From positions 195,001 to 259,000 of the forward strand of contig JABMCL010001849.1 of NCBI GenBank assembly GCA_018857735.1: a stretch of 64,000 bases of DNA. The letters are read 5' to 3'. The stretch's first letter is position 1, and every line of letters starts with the position of its first letter. The translations under genes were made by a program, and so were the position numbers. The notes beneath the pieces were generated by a model, which saw only the letters and a list, made by a program, of their open reading frames with translations, had not been told where the DNA came from and made no database searches. This DNA is from Alviniconcha marisindica (lineage: Eukaryota; Mollusca; Gastropoda; Provannidae). Positions 22,701 through 36,459 of the stretch are shown here, piece after piece.

Positions 22701-25433
22701 AATAAACAGTGTAGGTTATAAATGCAAGGTGAAAGGGAAAAGGATGAGCTTTTTAATAAAATGTTGCCTTGTGACTTTGCCCCTCCAATTAATGGAAGAT
22801 GGCTTACACCGCTGTTAATGTAGAATCATTCTGGTGGTGACTGTGTTGCGTTAGTATAGTTTCCCTTCCCACCTCTTTGAATTCTGGTTCCCTCCAGTAC
22901 CTCGGCGTTTAGCAAAAGATCACCACCACCACCAACAACAAGAAGAGTTGGGTAGGAAGGAGGGCCGCCAGGAAAGAGATGCAATGTGAAGAATTAAGTG
23001 ATCAGATGCAAAATGGCATGTGCCACCGTACAAAATATGGGCATTTATGATCGGTGTGAGAAAGATGTTAAAAATTGTCGTCCACATTCTTTGAAGCCAG
23101 AGGAGGGTCTTTTAACGATAGATAAGGATTTTCTTTCTTTGTTTGCCTGTATTCATCTTAGACCAAAGGGGACAAAATCATAAAGACAATGAAAATGCTG
23201 GGTCGCTGTACATGAAGCAGTTCACGTCTTAGAGCGGCTATGCCTATTGTTCATATTACTTTTCGCCGTTTATATCACACTTCACTGATCAAGCTACATT
23301 TTGCTGATCACAGCATGTACCGTTACTGCTTTTTACTGTTTATATTACATGTTTATGTTCATTGTTACTGTTTACGATTCTGCGGTCGCTTAAATGATTA
23401 AGTACACGGGCCAGCTTCATGGTAGCCACGAGTTGTTTCAAATATATGCGTTATAACACTTTTTTTCATTTCACGATTGATGTGTTGAACTTAAACTGTG
23501 TTTCGCTACAGATGTTCTGACTGAGAGGTCAGGTTCGTTATCCAAGCCTGGCTCCTTTTTTTTCCCATTCTGATCTAAACCTCCTAATGGATTTCCTTTA
23601 CTGGTTAGAAAAGGCCTATTCCGCGCATCCCGATTAACGGGTTTTGACTTTTCGGTTTAATATTATGTGAAAAGGCCAGCTCCGCAATAGTCCGGATTAG
23701 CTTTGGTTTGACTTTTCCATAAATAATTCTCTTGTGTATTCCATTTTTCCACTATCCACAGATTTTGGAAGATACCTTAAAGTTTTCTTCCATAAATTCA
23801 GTGTAAGACCTCTGGAAATTATAAAGTGAGGCATGTTTTTGATGATACACCGGTTGTGAACTGTCTTTTCACAGGTTGTAGCTCAGACTTTGTAACCCGC
23901 ACGGACGATTTTGTGTTGACTTAATTGTTGTTTATTTTAAAATTTCCTCAGGGAATGAGACAACCAGATAAAGTTTACCTACCCTTTATTGGCTTTTCAA
24001 ACCTTTGTGCCTTCTAACCCCTTCTTTTGTCTGCTTATGACATGCTTGTGACTTATGTTTTTGATTCAATAATATTTGTAACTTTCATTCTCCACTTGAA
24101 TTGAGTTCAAAAGAGACATGGGATTTGAGCGAGAAAAAATAGAATGATTCTGTGAGTGAGTGAGCGAGTGTGTGGAGGGTGTGTGTGTGTGCTGGATCAC
24201 TTCCTGATACCGATAGTCATGAGATGCCACGTGCAAGTAATTAATGCAGACATGTTTATAACACTCGCGTTCTTTGTTGCGGTGGCCACAGAATCGCTCG
24301 ACAACATTTGATCCCTTCATGCACTAGAGACGTTACATATATATTATAGAGAGAGAGAACTTCTGGTAGCGCTGGGCTCCTAGCATCGGTGTCTGCATCG
24401 GCAGTACCCTACAGCAGGGAAAGTGAGGAGAGGATTTAAACTCCAGTCACTGGTATTCGACATCATTCCTCCACTTAAGGTGTACACACACACACGCACA
24501 TAACACACACACATGACACACACACATGTTGATACCCTGTCCCGTTAAGGCCCAGCACCAATCACGTCCTGAAAAGCTGAGGGGACCCTGGTCATCACTT
24601 TAAAGAGTTCCACAGGCCCTTAGTTGGCTGCCAGCCCACTTGACACTTTCCCATGAAGTGGACTTTGCTGTGACAGAGGGCTGTTCACGCGAGGTGACGT
24701 CACCTCATCGTAATTAGACCCTTAGATCTCTTTGGCTGAGGGCCGGTGTGGCTTGGCGAAGCGACTTACGACCTACACTAACGTATCCACCTGACAGATG
24801 CTGAGACAAAAGAGGCCGACTTCACGCTGAGAGCAAAATTAAAACGTCAGCTCCCTGTCATTACGTGCTAATTTTAGATGGGGCTATCCCATCAGGGCAT
24901 GCGCACTGACAAGCTTTGTTCATTTCCTTGCGACGTAGTTCTCATGTGTAATGATCGGTAAGCATGCAAGGCAGGCCCAGATTCTGGATGTGATTCGTTA
25001 TGTTTTACTTCTGCAACGTCCAAGCGATCTCGAAGAGGTCACTAGTCGTGAAAACACTAACCTGTCGACAATAAAAACAGGCAGTATAGTCCCGCGCAAA
25101 ATTGCTAGCCTAAGTCTCGGGTGTCCTGGCCCAAGGTTCGGCTCGGACTTTGGCTATGAATAGCATGAAACCAATGCTGTGCAACAAACAACAAACAAAA
25201 AGCCACGACGCTAGGCCTTCTGAGCGGTTAGGTCAGAGCTGAGGAGCTGTGTGAAAGTCGAGGTGGCCGTCCTGGGCTTCCCTGTCCCTAATAAGCTGTG
25301 TGTGTGGGGTGTGTGGGGTGTGTGGTGGTGTGTGTGTGTGTGTGTGTGTGTGGGGGTGTGGGGTTTGTGTGTGGTGTGTGTGTGGGGTGTGGGTGTGTGT
25401 GTTGGTTTTGGGTGTGTTGTGTGTGGGGTGGTG

Positions 25434-25466
<33 letters not shown>

Positions 25467-26335
25467 TGTGTTTGTGTGTGGTTTTTGTTTTTGGTTTTTT
25501 GTTTTTTTTGTCCCGGGGTTTTCTGTTTTTTTTTTTGGTTGGGGAGTGTGAAGGTTTTGTGTTTTTGTTTTTTGTGTTTTTTGTGGTTGGGGGGGGTTTG
25601 GGGGGGTGGGGGGGTGGGATTTTTTGTGTGGGAGGGGGGTTGGTATAATAAAATAAAAAAGAATAGGGAGTCGTGTGTGTGTGGTTTTGTGTGTGTGCGT
25701 GCTGCATCGGGTTGTGTATTTTGGGGGTTTTTGTGGTTTTTTACCTCCTTGAAACCCCCAAAAAGGGGGGCCCGAAATCTCGGTGCTTTTGGGGGTTTTT
25801 CCCTGGACAATTTTCCTTTTACAACCCCTTTTGGGCAAAATTAAGAAAAGGGAAAAAAGTCAGAAAAGAATTTGCGAATTTTTTGTACCTGTCAAACACC
25901 TTTTAAGGCCATTTTTTTGGTTGGGTACCCAATAGGGTACAGGAAAGGGTCTCTGAGAGGACAGAAAAGGTACCAGGGCGGTACGTGGATGGTACCGTGA
26001 ACATTTCTCAGGTGGCGGAGATAGGGAAACAGAGCAATTGGAAATAGTGTAGTCATGTGTGTGTGTGTGTGTGTTTGCGCGTGCGCACGTGCGTGTGTGC
26101 ATGCGTCTGCGTGCATGCAACGTTTTGTGTGTGTGTATCAATGTGTGGCACCTCCTTGTACAGACCAAAAGAGAGGCCCGAACTCTCGGTTGCTTTTGAA
26201 TTTGATCCCTGGACATCCCTTTACAATGTTTTCTACATCTTTATATGATGACATTAGGACAAAAAAAGCTCATCAGAAAATAATTTGCGATTTAAAGAGA
26301 GACAGAGAGAAGGGTGGATTGGATATAGTGTAGTC

Positions 26336-26430
<95 letters not shown>

Positions 26431-29000
26431 GGATTTGATCCCTGAACACCTTTTGACGTTTTCTGCACCTTTATCTCACGACATCTGGACAAATAAAATT
26501 AGAAAAGAGTGTGCGAATTCTTTGTGCCTTCCAAACACCATTTTAAGCCCTTTTTTGTGGGTATTCCTAACGTACAGGAACTGACTTTGGAGAGGTCAGA
26601 AAAGGACCAGGGCGGTACATGGATGGTACCTTGAAAGTTTCTCGGGTGACTTAAAGAGAGGGGGGGGGGGGAATTGGATATAGGGTAGTCGTGTGTGCGT
26701 GTGTGCGTTTATATATATATATATATATATATGGGAGGGTGTGTTCTACATACTTGCTATCTTGAAGGTCTCATGGTTGGCACAGAGAGAGAGAGGATAT
26801 ATGTTTGTCATCAACTCTGTGTGTGTGTGTGTGTGTGTGTGCGTGTGGGTGTGTTTGTGTGTGTGCGTGCTCGCGTGCATGCGTGGTTGTGTGTTTGTAG
26901 GAGTGTGTGTATTGAATCGGTCGGACGAGAGGACTGCACTCTCGGTCTCTTGGGATTTGATCCCAGGACACCTTTTGATGTTTTCTACACCTTTATTTCA
27001 CGACATCTGGAAAAATGAAACTAGAACTGATCAGTGTGAGGATTCTTTGTGCCTTCCAAACACCTTTTAAGCCCTTTTTTGTGGGTATTCTAAAGGTATA
27101 GGAAGGCAACTGTTTTGCACATCAGTGAGTCCTCACTCTTCATTGCACTAATACATGCTGAAAATCCAAAGAAATATGTACACCAGAATGTAAGTAAAAC
27201 ATTTAGTAACATTAACGATGACAAATGTTATGTAAGCTTTTTTTTACACTCATAGTCAGCACACTGTAAACGTTGATAAAAAGTTTGCATTTCACATTCT
27301 TGACTGATACAGTGATACTGATAGTGATACAACTTTGCACTTCTTGATACATGAGTCAAAAAGAAGCAGACACAATCCGACTAGTCGCTGTACACCTGTA
27401 TGCACATTTACTTGGCAACGCATGCCAGTTCATGGTGAAATTTTTGAAAACACAGGCCTTTGCAGAGGTGGGCACTGTTTGCGGGGTGTAATTCTTGTCT
27501 GTGCGGATCTTCAGCTTCTCACATCGGTAGCAGTTCTTCTTCCTGCCAGGCATGCGCTGGGTAGTGTGAGAAACTGGTTCCACAGCACACACACCAGCTT
27601 GGGAGACAGCTTGCCTGGAGTCACGCTTGCGGACTGCATTGCCCTGGCACAGGGAACGCAGACGAAAGTCGATGTGCCTGGTTCCCTTCCTGGAGCATGC
27701 TGCAGGCTTGTTGGTGGCTTTCCAGATGAGGAATGCGTTGACCATCGCAGTCTGAAGAAGCCACCAGCATAAGTAGCGACACCATTGCACAGAAGAGCGC
27801 CCCACTTGATAGTACAAACTGTGCTGGTCAGCAAGATCAACACCATCCATGTTGACGTTGTAGATGGCCACTGGCGCAGGAATGGTCACCGCCTTCTTCC
27901 CTCCTCGAGCTTTCCGTTCTTCCGTCACCATTTTGGGCTGGGAGTTGGTGGAAAGAACGGCCACTGGACGCTTGTCTTGCCGCATCAGACCAAAACTTCC
28001 TTGGTAGCAGCAAGGAGAAGTAGTCAAATGGTGTCACATCAACTGGCAAATCATGTGACACACCTATTTTTCCTTCTTCTGTGTATCCCTTGAAGACAGT
28101 CTCTTCCTTCACTTCACTGACTTGATCAGACCACCTGATCGTTGCCTGGTCTCTCTGAGCCTTGGTCTGTCTCTTCTGGGTCTTCTTCCGAGTCTTTCTG
28201 CGTCGTTTTCTAGGAGCAAGAGCAGGCATTTCAGTATCGCCTTCACTACCACTAACTTCACTGGCTGACACTGGAGAAACTGACGAAATGTCGGAAAAAT
28301 CTTCGTGCAAATCTTGCTGTCGAATAACAACACCGAGATCAATGTCCAATTCGTCACCCTTCACCACCTCCTCCAGCATAAATCCGCGAAAAGGTGTATT
28401 AGAATCATCATCCGAATCTCCCATGATGGAACACCGTTGTGGTGCCAAACCATCCTCTTCAGCCATTTTTGTCCAGAAAAAATTGCTAACTTTTGAAATT
28501 TCACTACACAGACTATCGTATCGATTCAAATTCTGTAAAGCGTGGGAATGACGTCGCGGAAGGAAGTAGTGTAAGCACTTCCGGTCGAAGTGCATTATGG
28601 CTCAGGCTCAACGCGAAAGTGAAAGTAGGCAATCATGTGTTCAGCGGGCCATGCTGGGCGATTCAGGGACTGCATAGCATACTTTTGGCATTGGGTTAAG
28701 CTTTTTTTCTTTTTTTGTGTGAGTATTCGAAAGGTACAGGAAAAGACTTCAGAGAGAGGTCAAAAAAGGTACCAGGACGGTACATGTATGGTACCTTAAA
28801 GTTTCTCGGGTGACTTAAAGAGGGAGAGAGGGGTGGATTGGATATACAGTAGTCATGTGTGTGTGTGTGTGCGTGCGTGCGCGTGCATGCGTGCGTGTGC
28901 GTGCGTGCGTTTATATATATATATGTGTGTGTGTGGGGGGGGGGGGGAGTGTTGTATACTTGCTATCTTGAAGGTCTCATGGTTGGCAGAGTGAGAGAGA

Positions 29001-29040
<40 letters not shown>

Positions 29041-30677
29041 TTTATGTCTGTGTCTATGTCTCTAGGCCTGTCGTCCGTTACAAAGGGGGTTTGTGAGTTT
29101 GTGATGAATACTAGAAAACCGGGAAACAATTATTAGCAGTATGTGTTAATGACAACAAATAGGGATAATTTCATGGAGCCATACGGCGCACACATAACAT
29201 ACTGTATCTCTTTAATCTGTTAGGCTCTCGCTCCCCGTAAGTACAAAGAAGACAAACTTTGACACGCTAAGCAATGTGTTATCGTCGGAATCGCTGCATA
29301 ATCTGTAATAGTGTTCTTTCCTCGGTAAGCCTCTGTACAACGTCAAGGGGAACTTGCCTCTTAACTGACTGTAGAATGAGCATACGAAGAGCACACGGCA
29401 TTCGTCTTCAATTGTGTCTACACTAAAGGGGCCGAGTCGTTGATCCTCTGCTACTGAGAAGCGAAGCCCGTGGCCGTTTATACGCGAAACACCCCTCCGA
29501 AAGTCACAGTTTTGTGCACTGTATGACTTGCAGGTATCTTTCACGTGCATACAGAGAATACGGAAATTATACGGAAATTTTATTCAATAAGGCCATAGCC
29601 CCATTTGAAGGGGTGTAAGCACAATAAATCTTATAAGACAATACACAATACACACACACACACACAGAGTAAACGAATTACTGATGTTGGAATGTAACAA
29701 ATGCACAAGTCAGGAGCAAAAGTATATGCAAAGGATATTATAATAACGTTCTTGAATATTAATTCGTGATGTACATTTACATTCTTCACGATAGCAGGGT
29801 TTTCCTTCTGCTAAATGCTTTATACAGAAACAAAGCAAGATTTTTCAAGGCGCGTTCGTTTTGAGTAGCTAAGAGCAGTGCCAACTGAAATTCTCATGGG
29901 TTATTGAAATATTTTGACTCTATAAACTCGTGTCTTAAATCCTCAAATGCAGGGCAACACAGAACAAAACGGACTTCATTTTCCACAGCCGAAAGACACA
30001 ATGGACATTTCAATTCATCCACATTATAAAGTTTAAATCTTGATCTATGTACTTTAATATCTGTCACCCCAAATCTAAATCTGGTCAATGTATACCTTAT
30101 ATATCTGTTTAAATTTAACATTATGTATGGTTCAACACAAGCTAATGCTTTAAATTGTCTGTATAACGAAAATCTGTCTCTGGTGTTTACATGGTCATCC
30201 CAAGCTTGCCATTGCATGTCAATAAGTCGTTGTCTGAACTCCCTAGTAAATGCATTCAAACATCCCACACCCTGATTATCCCAAACATAAGAAAATCCGT
30301 TTACACATGTTTTACGAACATTAGTCACCCAGTTAGTTTTTCCCCTTTGGTCCAAATTCAGTAACATTTTACATGCTCTCAAAGGCAGCCTGTGCTCATC
30401 CATACGTGTCAATTTTAACCAGTGTCTTATACAGCGAACACTTGCATTAATTTGAATAGGAAACCTTCCAACTTCTCCATAAACAAGATCATTCGGGGTT
30501 CTCCTGTCTACACCTAAATAATGTTTCAAACCAAACAAATGTACATTATTAATCACAGAAGAGCTACTATCCAGACCCCAAATCTCTGCCCCATAGAGAA
30601 CAATTGGTTGTACTTGAGCATCAAGTTACAGTTTTGTACACTCTGCTTTGTATGATTTGCAGGTATCTTTCACGCGC

Positions 30678-30716
<39 letters not shown>

Positions 30717-32183
30717 ATGACTGACATGAACAGCCTGGCTGGGGGTAAGGTACATATATAAACTACGGTAGTCATGACACTATAGACAGCAGACAGATGT
30801 GAGGATGCTGGTATGAAGAAAAAAAATTCAAATCAATAAATGATTTGTTTCAAGTGCATAGACTAAAACATTTTAAACCAACCAGGAGGACTTTTTCCAC
30901 CAGAAGCAGACACAATCGGTAGTTTTATTATTCTGCTATCATGCTGCTATTATGCGTTATCCCTGTGCATGCCACAGTGTCGTTAAGACTTCTCTTTTTG
31001 AAGGTGAACATGAGGTGTTTAACTGACTAGTGCAACGGTGTTAGTGCAAACTGTGTCTCAGAAAAACTGAAAACGGTCCTTTACGCTTTATCTATCAGGA
31101 ATTGAACCCACGGTAGCTTCGCTTTCAGTGGATCAGCACCATAGCGCTAACCACTGAGCTACGGCCCTTTCAGTCATGTGGGTTGTCAGGACAAAACGGG
31201 GCATGGTCCATCAAGACAAGTACAAGTCAGCCAAAAATTGCGCTTGTTTACGGGAGGTAATCCATGAAAAATAATCACGCAAGTGATTGACAGCCTGGTA
31301 CCATGAAGACACCTTCTGAGTGCTGCAGGCGTGCCTTTTATGCACTTTCCAGACACTTTCCGAGCACCTTTTGAATACCCCAACAGAACGAGTACTACAG
31401 AGGTGTTCACGAGGTGCACCTCCAGCCTTTGATTTGCATATGTTAATTGTACCGTTTCAGTACCTTTTCGGTACTCTTCTAGTACCTAAAGTTGCTACAG
31501 GTAAATTAACATAAATTGCCAGCACACAGATGGAAATATTTGCAATTTTTTTCCCACGTCAGGCAAACTCGCATCTTTGTTTAGTGTCTTCTTTTAGATT
31601 CCTCCTTACTGACTTTTACCACTGTGGTAAACAGTGATTTAAACTGAACAAATGGTGTCACAACATACTGACACCAGCAGTAACATCAAGGCTACATTGT
31701 ACCAGGTGACCTCCAAAGTGTTCAGCTGGGGAATACTACAACAACAATGACAACAATAACAACCACAACAACATAGTGGTACTGACCAGGGCCAGCTCTT
31801 GGCGGATGCTATCCAGCAGGATGTAGACACGCTCCTCAAAGTAGCTGATGCGGTCAAACAGTCGGCCCACATTTTGGGAGAAGCTCAGCTGCACCATCAC
31901 GCCATCATCTGGGACATTCATCACAGTTCCCTTCAAACACAGCCTGCCCTGTGCAGTTAGTTGCTTAGTTCTTCCATTTTAACGCTCCATCGGCTACACA
32001 GTGTCACCCCAGGATGAATAAAACACTCAAAACTCTTTTACACCAAATCTCAAGTCAAAGGCCGGCCCACAACTGTGGACACAACACAGTCAGTAGCAAA
32101 CACCACCATGTCCTAACAGTCGGTAATATATCTCAGAAAAGAGGCAGCCATTGAGGTGTGTGTGTGTGTGCATGCATGTGCTT

Positions 32184-32245
<62 letters not shown>

Positions 32246-34194
32246 CACAAGCAGGAGCACACACACACACTCTCACATATAAAATTTAGAAACCAACTCC
32301 TGCCAAAGAGTCAGGACTTTTCACAACACCAAACACTTCCATCATGACCACTTCCCTGGATGCAGAGAGTAGCTTCCCTTCATTCCCTTGCCTCAAATGA
32401 GCTCAGATTAGCAGAACCAGTGGCATCTCTTTACTTGAGACAGCTCTCTCCGTTCTTCGGCAGACACACCCATGCTCAAATTCCAATGTTTCAACCGCAA
32501 AACCCATGGCTTTGGCACTTTCTCACACTTTGGCCCCCACATCTGGAACAATCTCCCCCAAGACATCAGGCACTAAGCTACTCTCTCTTCTTTCAAAAGC
32601 AAACTCAAGACATTTCTCTTCTTTGAATATTAAGGCTAAGCAACACTGTCTTTCACCCCTAATCAGTGTATATGGGGGGTCGCACATGAGTGTGCATGCG
32701 TGTGTGCATTTTGCGCAGTTATGCTTGAACCCTTGTTGATGTCTACATTATGTGTTAGTTTTTGTGAAATTACTGATAAAATTTTCCATCTCAAAGTACA
32801 TTATGTGTGTTATATTTGTTCAGCACTTTAAGTTGTGGGGTAGGCACTTCACAAATTTCCATTATTATTATCATCAAACTCAGCTTAAGACAAACCTATC
32901 CTACTCATATCCTTACAGTGCCATTTTGTTTTTCTTGCTCTTTTACTTTGTTTTTGTCATTGTTGTTGAGCCATTTTGTGTTCAGGAGTGTTTCACCAAC
33001 TGACAGACACGCAGAAAGAAGTGCAGCATGTGGTGGTGTCAGCTTACCAATGACTTTGATGGGAACTTGCTTGGTGATGGCGCTGACACTGTTGACAGCA
33101 GTGATGGACATGATGTAATTCCCTGGCTTCTTGTAGGTGTGCATGGCGTGTGAATCCCATGTAAGTGTTTCCTTCTGACCACCCACCTGAAACATCAGAT
33201 TGGAAAGAGCTGGTTACGGGTTCACTTCAGATGACACCTGGCTTCATGCCAAACATGTTCCAAAGTTCAAGTGCTGCACAACTTTCATTCACTTCGCTTC
33301 TGTTCACACTCAGGCCAACATGTCAAGAACAGGCACCCATATATGTGCAGCCACAACTGAACACACATGCACATACAGACATATAAGTATGCACACACAC
33401 AACACAAGCGCACACACACACAAGTACCACACACACAGATACATCAGACACCCACACCACCCACAGATACGCACACACTCACACACATGAACCAAACACA
33501 CACAAATATATCAGACACACACCACATGTGCACATGCACGCGAGTGTACACACACACACACACACACACACAAATGAACAATCTGGACCTGTACAGATAA
33601 AAGCCAAAGCACAAGCAGTGAAGCCACTGACCTCATCCCCAAAACGATAGAGAAAGTGGAGACTGCTTCCAGCAGCGGCAGAGGACCTGAGGTTGGTGGC
33701 CACGCTCACATTGACAGGGAAACCCACATTGGCTGCCCACGATTTAAACACAGCTACTGTGTGCACTGCATCTGTGTTACAAGCACAAGAACAAAACATG
33801 GATTTGTTGAACCGAAAATCTGTCTCACAATGGGAATAAAACATGGACTTGTTTATTTAAAATAAAACACCACACCTGTGTCACTACAGCAATTAAGCAT
33901 GGGTTAAAAAGCACCTAACCGGTGTTATCATGACATTAACACTTTAAATTTGCTTATCCAAAAAGCCCACGTCTGTGTCATCATGCCAAAGAACCACTGG
34001 CCTGTTTACATAAAAGGCTCTGCACTTGTGTCACCAGAGGAAAAAAGCATGGTTTACTACAGAAAATACAAAAACTAAACAAAAACCAATCCACTGCAAG
34101 TTCAAAATACAAGGCTACTCCTTTAATAAAACAGACAGAGGACCAGTCCAGCCAAAGACACACAGAGAGACTGACTGACTGAACTTTATGAGAG

Positions 34195-34269
<75 letters not shown>

Positions 34270-36421
34270 TGCATGTGTGTGTGTGCAAGCGTTTGTGCAT
34301 GTGTGTGCATACATGCTTGCATGCATGTTTGTGTTTACGTGTGTGTGCCATACACTCAAACACACAGTCACAGACACACAGTGAGTTTACTCTGCTGGTG
34401 TCATCTGAAACTTACCCTCCACCCGGATCCTCACAACGTTGGAAGAATGTTTCCCTTTACTGTTGGATGCATTCACAGAAACATAGTAAATCCCTGCCTT
34501 GGAAAAGCTGTGATTCTGCTGCTGTGCATTACCGAGTCCAGTCATGTTCACGTTGTGAGTGTCATTGAAGTTCCACACGTACAGAGTTTTGTGGATCGAT
34601 CCCTGCAGACCAGAAAAAGGGCCTGTAAGAGCAGAGCTCACCACAGGCATAAAATCAACACACACAAAAGATATAATACACACACATACATAGTATGTCA
34701 GGGAGTCACATCACGTCACAAAATGCAAAGCAAGATTGCGCACAGTACTGACCTGGGGTCATTCTTAATGAGCTAGGTCATGGCAGGTCAAGAGATTGAG
34801 AGCAAGGTTGAAAGGTGAAAAAAGGGCAACCTGACCTCACCTCTGATCTTGTGAATAGCTGTCACCTAGCTCGTCACAAATGAACCCAGGCTGATGATTT
34901 TGTGGCATGCTGTGACAAATTTCAGACTGGTCCATTTCTATTTCTTTTAAAAATGAGACTGCTTCCGCAGAAGTGGAATGAAGATTAGAGGATAACAGAG
35001 GTGGAATGAAGATTAAAGGGGAACTGGGCAACAGAGGTGGAATGAAGATTAAAGGGGAACTGGGCAACAGAGGTGGAATGAAGATTAAAGGGGAACTGGG
35101 CAACAGAGGTGGAATGAAGATTAAAGGGGAACTGGGCAACAGAGGTGGAATGAAGATTAAAGGGGAACAGGGAGGCAGCGGTGGAAGGAAGAAGAGAGGG
35201 GAACAGGGTGGCAGCGGTGGAAGGAAGAAGAGAGGCGAACAGGGAGGCGGCGGTGGAAGGAAGAAGAGAGGGGAACAGGGAGGCGGCGGTGGAAGGAAGA
35301 AGAGAGGGGAACAGGGAGGCAGCGGTGGAAGGAAAAAGAGAGGGGAACAGGGAGGCAGCGGTGAAGGAAGGGAAGGAAGGGGGCAGCAAGAGAGTCGACC
35401 ACAGCGAGGAAGTAGGGTTGATCTGCAGAGCAGAAGGTGAATGACGACTCCTCTCCTGGCCCTCAATCATCTCCTGCCTCCCTCCCAACGCCATGATCAA
35501 CAGCCACGTTCCTGCAAACTGACCCGTTTCTGGGAGAGGTGAAAGTGGATGGACCCCCCCGTGGCCACCACAGTGACGTTGGCCACCAGCAGCAGGTGGT
35601 CCGGGGCCGCCAGCGGGCAGGTGGCGTTGGTGACCGGCTTGTACAACGGGTTGCTGTCTGCCACTCCACCCACGCACTTGTCCGACCCCACCTTGCGGTA
35701 CCTGCAGCAGCATCAAAAACAGCTGCCAAAATCAGTAAAGCGCCAGTCCCCCAAACTCTTCTGTGCTCTTAAACATCAGGTTGTTTATTCTGCAGCGCCT
35801 CAGCCACACAGGAAGTCCCATGCCACCTTACCCCTGAAGCTGCATGGTGCAGGAAGGACATGCTGTGCCGGTGTGAGCAACAGGCAGCCTGTTTCAGTTG
35901 TTGTTTTACATGAAGCAGTCAGCTGAGAGGGTGAAATCTTTTGCTGGAGCGTAACCTGGCAAACCAACAGCCTTGCCTGTGTTCAGCATGTTGGTTGTGC
36001 TGTCTCAGTTATGGCAACGCTTACTCCCAATACAGTTACAAGATGTTTGCCTTAAATTAAAGCACATGTCTTGGAACTGTATCAGTAGCAAGCGTTGCCA
36101 TATTATAATAATAATAAAAGTATTTGTAAAGTGCAAAACCTTGTCCATGGAGACTATTCTAACCACAGAAATATTATGAGCCTAAGCCTGACAGCCTGGT
36201 GGTGAGATTACTGGATGGGCAATTCTGAGGCTGAATCAGCTACAGTTGTGGGCACAAGATGACCAGCAATATGCCAAAAGCCCATTTTTTTATTCAGGAA
36301 AAAGTGCTTAACATAATTATTGCACAGCAAGTTTATGGAGACCCCCCCAAAAGGAATGCAAACACAAACAGGCACACAAACATACACACACACACACACT
36401 CACACACACACACACAAACAG

Positions 36422-36459
<38 letters not shown>

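Noticed and set aside
25251..25844. Long open frames (near 200 codons) on both strands
   Set aside because: They consist of Cys/Val or His/Thr strings from a GT-rich low-complexity tract, with no domain and no splice context.
27060..27355. Search for the second inverted repeat of the coding piggyBac element
   Set aside because: No TTAACCCAATGCC counterpart was found; the TTAA-containing sites near 27066 and 27210 are not followed by a matching end, so no boundary is claimed.
34837..35716. Open frames of 144-243 codons on both strands
   Set aside because: The 36-bp repeat keeps all frames open. The only real coding part is exon 17 (35524-35701), in one frame.
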